NCBI GenBank assembly: GCA_030055615.1
Contig: JASFYN010000001.1
Span: 389,267-453,266, forward strand
DNA: 64,000 nt
Direction: 5' to 3'
DNA from: Methanothermobacter sp.
GTDB taxonomy: Archaea > Methanobacteriota > Methanobacteria > Methanobacteriales > DSM-23052
In this document: piece by piece, positions 61,244 through 64,000 of the stretch
Numbering within the stretch: the first letter of the stretch is position 1
How the letters are laid out: every line of letters starts with the position of its first letter
The notes under the pieces: model-generated
The model's database searches: none
Seen by the model: the letters and a program-made list of their open reading frames with translations, nothing else
Told to the model about the DNA's origin: nothing
Position numbers and translations under genes: made by a program

Positions 61244-62011
61244 TTATTTCTTTTTTAGCATTTTTATAATTTCACTGTTATATTCTTCAATCCTTTCAAG
61301 TCTTTTTTTGAAATTCTCCGATCTTTTCCTCAAACTTCTTTAACTGTATCTTCTCTCTTCTATGATCTTATCTTGCTCTTCTCTAAATTTTTCGATGAGT
61401 GTGGAGGTTGCTGATACTGTTATAAGACTTGTAGCTACAATTGCACTTAACATTATCATGGCACCTATAAGGCGGTCGAGAACAGTTACTGGTATGATGT
61501 CACCGTATCCAACTGTTGTAAGGGTTTGGAGTACATACCATAGGGAATCTTCATATGTATTAACACCTGGGTTAATAGGAAATTCTTCTATAAAAAATAG
61601 GATTGTGAATACTAATATGAACAGCCTCAGACCATAAGCTAATCGGCTCTTTTTAACAAATTCATTAACAGAAGCGGCGAGCTCTTTTACGGCGAAAAAT
61701 AATCCGAAAACCTTTAATAGATTCAATAACTTTAGGATAAAAGAAGTGGGTTCAAAGCCTAGAATATATACGCCAATAAAATGGTATGGGGACAATGAAG
61801 GCGTTCCAATTGATGATTTTATGTTTCAAACGGGACAGGTAATCGATTGCTAATACTATGCTTGTCACAAGGTCAAATATGATTATATTAGAGAATGTCA
61901 CATGTTTCAATGGCAAGAATATGCTTATTAGGATGAGGAATCCATCAAGGATTATTAGGACGAGTATTATTACTGTGGGAGCAAGCTAAGCTTTTCTTGG
62001 ATTTTATCCAT
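61244..62011 (-). pseudogene. Frameshifted voltage-gated-like potassium channel
   Basis: The longest intact piece, TTG 61795 to TAA 61340 (151 residues), holds S4-S6 with the selectivity filter TLTTVGYGD. Upstream, ATG 62011 starts MDKIQEKLSLL in the same frame, but it stops near 61970. From 61979 to about 61754 another frame is open for over 70 codons and encodes two or three membrane helices (ILVLIILDGFLILIS, FDLVTSIVLAIDYLSRL, INWNAFIVPIPF) that fit S1-S3. The joint falls near 61770. Past 61340, Lys/Glu-rich helical sequence continues in other frames to 61244. Either a decayed six-helix channel or several sequencing errors. Confidence 0.75.
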
Positions 62012-62028
62012 CACATACAACTCCCAAG

Positions 62029-62088
62029 AAGAAAAATCCCAATATGGGGGGTAATACAGAATTAATGTATGTCTTATTCCCCCCATAT
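62029..62088 (-). terminator. Strong hairpin terminator after the DUF1284-THUMP gene
   Basis: Exact 10-base arms ATATGGGGGG (62042-62051) and CCCCCCATAT (62079-62088), extended by four pairs after a bulge, enclose an 18-base loop. The element begins eight bases after the stop and is followed on the minus strand by GGGATTTTTC. It is the clearest stem-loop terminator in the window. Confidence 0.65.
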
Positions 62089-62095
62089 GAAACAT

Positions 62096-63118
62096 CTATG
62101 CTTTTTTGAGAACTTCATCAGGTTTTAAAATGCTAATGCCAGTGTTTTCCCCAACTACCTCTATTTGCACTATCCACTCTGGATTGTTCTCATCCCTTTT
62201 AAGGGTTAGTCTATCAATTAAAAGCTCTGAAAGATCCTCGATTATCTCTTGCGGGGTTTTTATGTACCTTCTGCCCCTGAGGTCGCATATGACTTTGAAT
62301 GAATCTCCAGGTTTGGTTTTTTCCTTTGCAAGTGCAAGTGCCTTCTCTAGGATGCTATCTTTTCTTGTTCTGACCACGAGTTCAATGGGCACTACCTTTG
62401 ATATTACTGTCGTAGGCGAATTTTCAAGAATCTTCACAGCCTCTTTTGGATCCATTGCAAGATCGATTAAAATTACATTAGGAAACTCACAATCTTTAAT
62501 GTTAAGTGGAGATTCATAATCTTGAAGTGCAAGTTCGAGCTCTTCCATCCCTATAAGCTCCTCACCCCCAATTCCGCCTTTCTGGCCACATACAGTTACA
62601 AGAAGGTTAAAATATTCTGGAATTTTCATTACTTCACCCCCTACAAGTAAAAGGATGAAATTCACCCTTTTATCTTTTTCACAAAAATTATTGGTGCATA
62701 CTAGGTATAATCCTTTTTTTCGGGTGTAAAATTTGCATTTGTTAACCCATTGGCAATTAGCACAAATTTCTTCTAAGGTTTTGAAGTCTATCTTTTTGAT
62801 TAGCGAACGCAGTTCATGGTAGTCTCTGGTTTCGTTAACATCAAGGTTTAAGTGTTTGAGTAGTCTCTCATCTTTGGCTTTTAGGTTCTCATCCCCTTCA
62901 CATTTATCTTTATTTGGGCACATCCTACAGATTTCATCAACCTCATTTACTACTGTAACTTGGATGCTGGGATCTTCTTTTAGGATTTTTATGATACCCC
63001 TAAGGTTTTCTGTGAATATTCTATTGTATCCATACCCTTGGAAGCCCTCTATACATAGAAGGTGGTGTGCCCTGATCTGAAATCCAGGGCAACTATTTGA
63101 CGTCAACCTCTTCACCAT
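62096..63118 (-). CDS. DUF1284 protein fused by read-through to THUMP-like protein
   Basis: A 340-codon frame. Residues 15-145 are a DUF1284 protein: FQIRAHHLLCIEGFQGYGYN, then cysteine pairs in ICRMCPNKDKCEG and ICANCQWVNKCKF, plus VCTNNFC, likely metal-binding. Residues 164-340 form a separate THUMP-like domain (VKILENSPTTVISKVVPIELVV) expected to bind tRNA. The joining residues RVNFILLLVGGEV look like a translated spacer and contain a full ribosome binding site before ATG 62629, so two ancestral genes have lost the stop between them. The first start lies within bioY by 26 bases. Confidence 0.78.
   Translation of the reverse strand: MVKRLTSNSCPGFQIRAHHLLCIEGFQGYGYNRIFTENLRGIIKILKEDPSIQVTVVNEVDEICRMCPNKDKCEGDENLKAKDERLLKHLNLDVNETRDYHELRSLIKKIDFKTLEEICANCQWVNKCKFYTRKKGLYLVCTNNFCEKDKRVNFILLLVGGEVMKIPEYFNLLVTVCGQKGGIGGEELIGMEELELALQDYESPLNIKDCEFPNVILIDLAMDPKEAVKILENSPTTVISKVVPIELVVRTRKDSILEKALALAKEKTKPGDSFKVICDLRGRRYIKTPQEIIEDLSELLIDRLTLKRDENNPEWIVQIEVVGENTGISILKPDEVLKKA
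62629..62641 (-). promoter_or_regulatory. Internal ribosome binding site and start for the THUMP part
   Basis: GGGGGTGA (62634-62641) is followed after four bases by ATG 62629 (MKIPEYFNLLVTV). It would produce a free 177-residue THUMP protein from within the fused frame, so both long and short products may be made. Confidence 0.65.
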
Positions 63119-63725
63119 AGGCTTCCTTGGGGGTTATGGCCTTTGTAAGTGCGGATGCACCTGTTATCTTGATAAAGTCTCCTATGATGAATGGTAAAAG
63201 GCCCATAACGAGGAGATCCCATAGGGATGGGATGTACCCCTTTGTTGTGTAAACCCAGAAACCCAAGACAAGGAGTCCAGGCACATAAATGAGTACGAAG
63301 TTTGCAAAAAGCATCAGACCAAACATGGGCATGAAATTCCTCGAACTTACATATTTATCGACGAAGTGGCCCAGGAAGAGTGCTGCTATTATGAAGCCTA
63401 TTAAGTATCCTCCAGTGGCTCCTAGGATGATAGTATAACCACCTTTCATGCCAGCGAACCATGGTATCCCAGCCACGCCAAGTATTACATAGATTAGTTG
63501 ACTGAACCCACCCCAATATCTCCCTAGGAGTATCCCTGAAATTAAAACTGCGAATGTTTGGGCAGTTACAGGTACTGGTGTCCATGGTAGTGGGATTACG
63601 ATCTGGGCCATTAAGCCAGTTAAACAAGCCATGAAGAATGCCATAATAGATTTGTTAACGAAAGATTGGTTGCTTCTCCATTTGAATAACATGTAACGTT
63701 TCTTGTAATAGCTTTCCAGGTTCAC
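63093..63725 (-). CDS. bioY: BioY family transporter substrate-binding subunit
   Basis: 210-residue S component of an ECF-type biotin transporter, with six predicted membrane helices. LTGLMAQIVIPLPWTPVPVT and AVLISGILLGRYWGG, then GGYTIILGATGGYLIGF, are family hallmarks. No EcfA or EcfT gene is visible nearby. GTG 63725 follows GGAGG at seven or eight bases. It overlaps the DUF1284 start. Biotin serves pyruvate carboxylase in this lineage. Confidence 0.92.
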   Translation of the reverse strand: MNLESYYKKRYMLFKWRSNQSFVNKSIMAFFMACLTGLMAQIVIPLPWTPVPVTAQTFAVLISGILLGRYWGGFSQLIYVILGVAGIPWFAGMKGGYTIILGATGGYLIGFIIAALFLGHFVDKYVSSRNFMPMFGLMLFANFVLIYVPGLLVLGFWVYTTKGYIPSLWDLLVMGLLPFIIGDFIKITGASALTKAITPKEAYGEEVDVK

Positions 63726-63747
63726 ATTAAATCCTCCATTGGGGCTG

Positions 63748-63790
63748 GTTGATCAACTATCTGTTTTATGATCAGCTTTTTATAAAAATT
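63748..63790 (-). promoter_or_regulatory. bioY promoter with paired TGATCA operator-like sites
   Basis: A TATA-like TTTTTATAAAAAG (about 63777-63789) is followed on the minus strand by TGATCA at 63769-63774 and by the perfect 10-base palindrome GTTGATCAAC at 63748-63757, 19 bases centre to centre. Sites placed between the TATA box and the start suit a repressor, plausibly responsive to biotin. Confidence 0.45.
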
Positions 63791-63857
63791 TTACCATAGG
63801 CTTCAATAATTTTGGTATTATAGAATATGAAAAAATTCTTATGAATATTTTGGGGGG

Positions 63858-64000
63858 CTATTTTAAGTAGGTTAGTAATTTTTTTATGAGGTTTAGTATT
63901 TTCTCATCTGCTAATCTATAATGTATCCATACGCCCTCTTTTCTCCATTTAAGGATCCCAGCATTCTTAAGTATGTTCAGATGATGAGATATTGTTGGTT
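63858..64000 (-). CDS. ArsR-type HTH regulator, C-terminal part (partial)
   Basis: The frame is open from the window end to TAG 63858 and encodes 46 residues: [20 protein letters not shown] is the recognition helix and start of the wing, and [14 protein letters not shown] the beta-wing of an ArsR-family regulator. The N-terminus lies outside the window. It is upstream of bioY on the same strand with about 130 bases between, so it may regulate itself or a neighbour. Confidence 0.85.
   Translation of the reverse strand, partial: PTISHHLNILKNAGILKWRKEGVWIHYRLADEKILNLIKKLLTYLK

Overview
This 64 kb window comes from a methanogenic archaeon, most likely a thermophilic member of the Methanobacteriaceae close to Methanothermobacter. 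Archaeal markers are topoisomerase VI, aIF1A, Rio1, an A-type ATP synthase, a phosphorylating archaeal GAPDH, TiaS, archaeal PEP carboxylase and a class III signal-peptide pilin. Methanogen markers are the YcaO/TfuA pair that modifies methyl-coenzyme M reductase, a CofA-like lactaldehyde dehydrogenase for F420, and a corrinoid reductase. The DNA is AT-rich. Gene order agrees, as far as I remember it, with two segments of the M. thermautotrophicus chromosome. There are no insertion sequences, CRISPR arrays or rRNA genes. Genes are tightly packed, many with ATGA-type overlaps, and TTG, GTG and one CTG start are supported by ribosome binding sites.

Layout. 0-1.6 kb: tetrapyrrole genes (partial siroheme synthase, hemA). 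1.7-9.3 kb, minus strand: AAA ATPase, endonuclease IV-like protein, GAPDH, topoisomerase VI A and B, and a ribosome/translation set (aIF1A, Rio1, Pno1-like KH protein). 9.5-22.1 kb: MoeA, CobK, a Ca-type P-ATPase, UPF0146, RimI, CarA/CarB (large subunit in one piece), amidohydrolase, UspA, CBS protein and a small unknown. 22.1-27.8 kb, minus strand: a possible six-gene unit reading Fe-alcohol dehydrogenase, PAS histidine kinase, M50 membrane protease, YcaO, TfuA, LarE-like sulfur transferase. 27.9-32.5 kb: M24 peptidase, TadC-like protein plus class III pilin, CofA-like dehydrogenase, radical SAM protein. 33.3-35.4 kb: class II photolyase flanked by unusually long non-coding DNA. 35.4-42.4 kb: PRC-barrel protein, NadX-Thg1-JAMM operon, SerA, an unknown TIM-barrel-like protein, an XRE regulator and TiaS. 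42.5-47.1 kb: PEP carboxylase, a GC-rich possible RNA, two tRNA-Gln genes, an ATP-grasp protein, UPF0216 with a newly noted 53-residue membrane protein, and two small unknowns. 47.1-56.3 kb, minus strand: the A-type ATP synthase operon H-I-K-E-C-F-A-B-D plus a trailing unknown. 56.4-60.3 kb, minus strand: a tight four-gene operon of MmgE/PrpD, U32-like barrel, fumarase-alpha-like and short citrate-synthase-like proteins. 60.5-64 kb: MTH938-like and TIGR04076-like proteins, a multiply frameshifted potassium channel, a DUF1284-THUMP read-through fusion, BioY, and the end of an ArsR-type regulator.

The most promising lead for an undescribed system is the four-gene tricarboxylate-like operon at 56.4-60.3 kb. 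Next are the linkage of the McrA thioamidation genes to a LarE-type sulfur transferase and a sensory kinase, the GC-rich RNA candidate upstream of the tRNA-Gln pair, and the UPF0216/small membrane protein pair. All functions are read from sequence alone; no database search was run.
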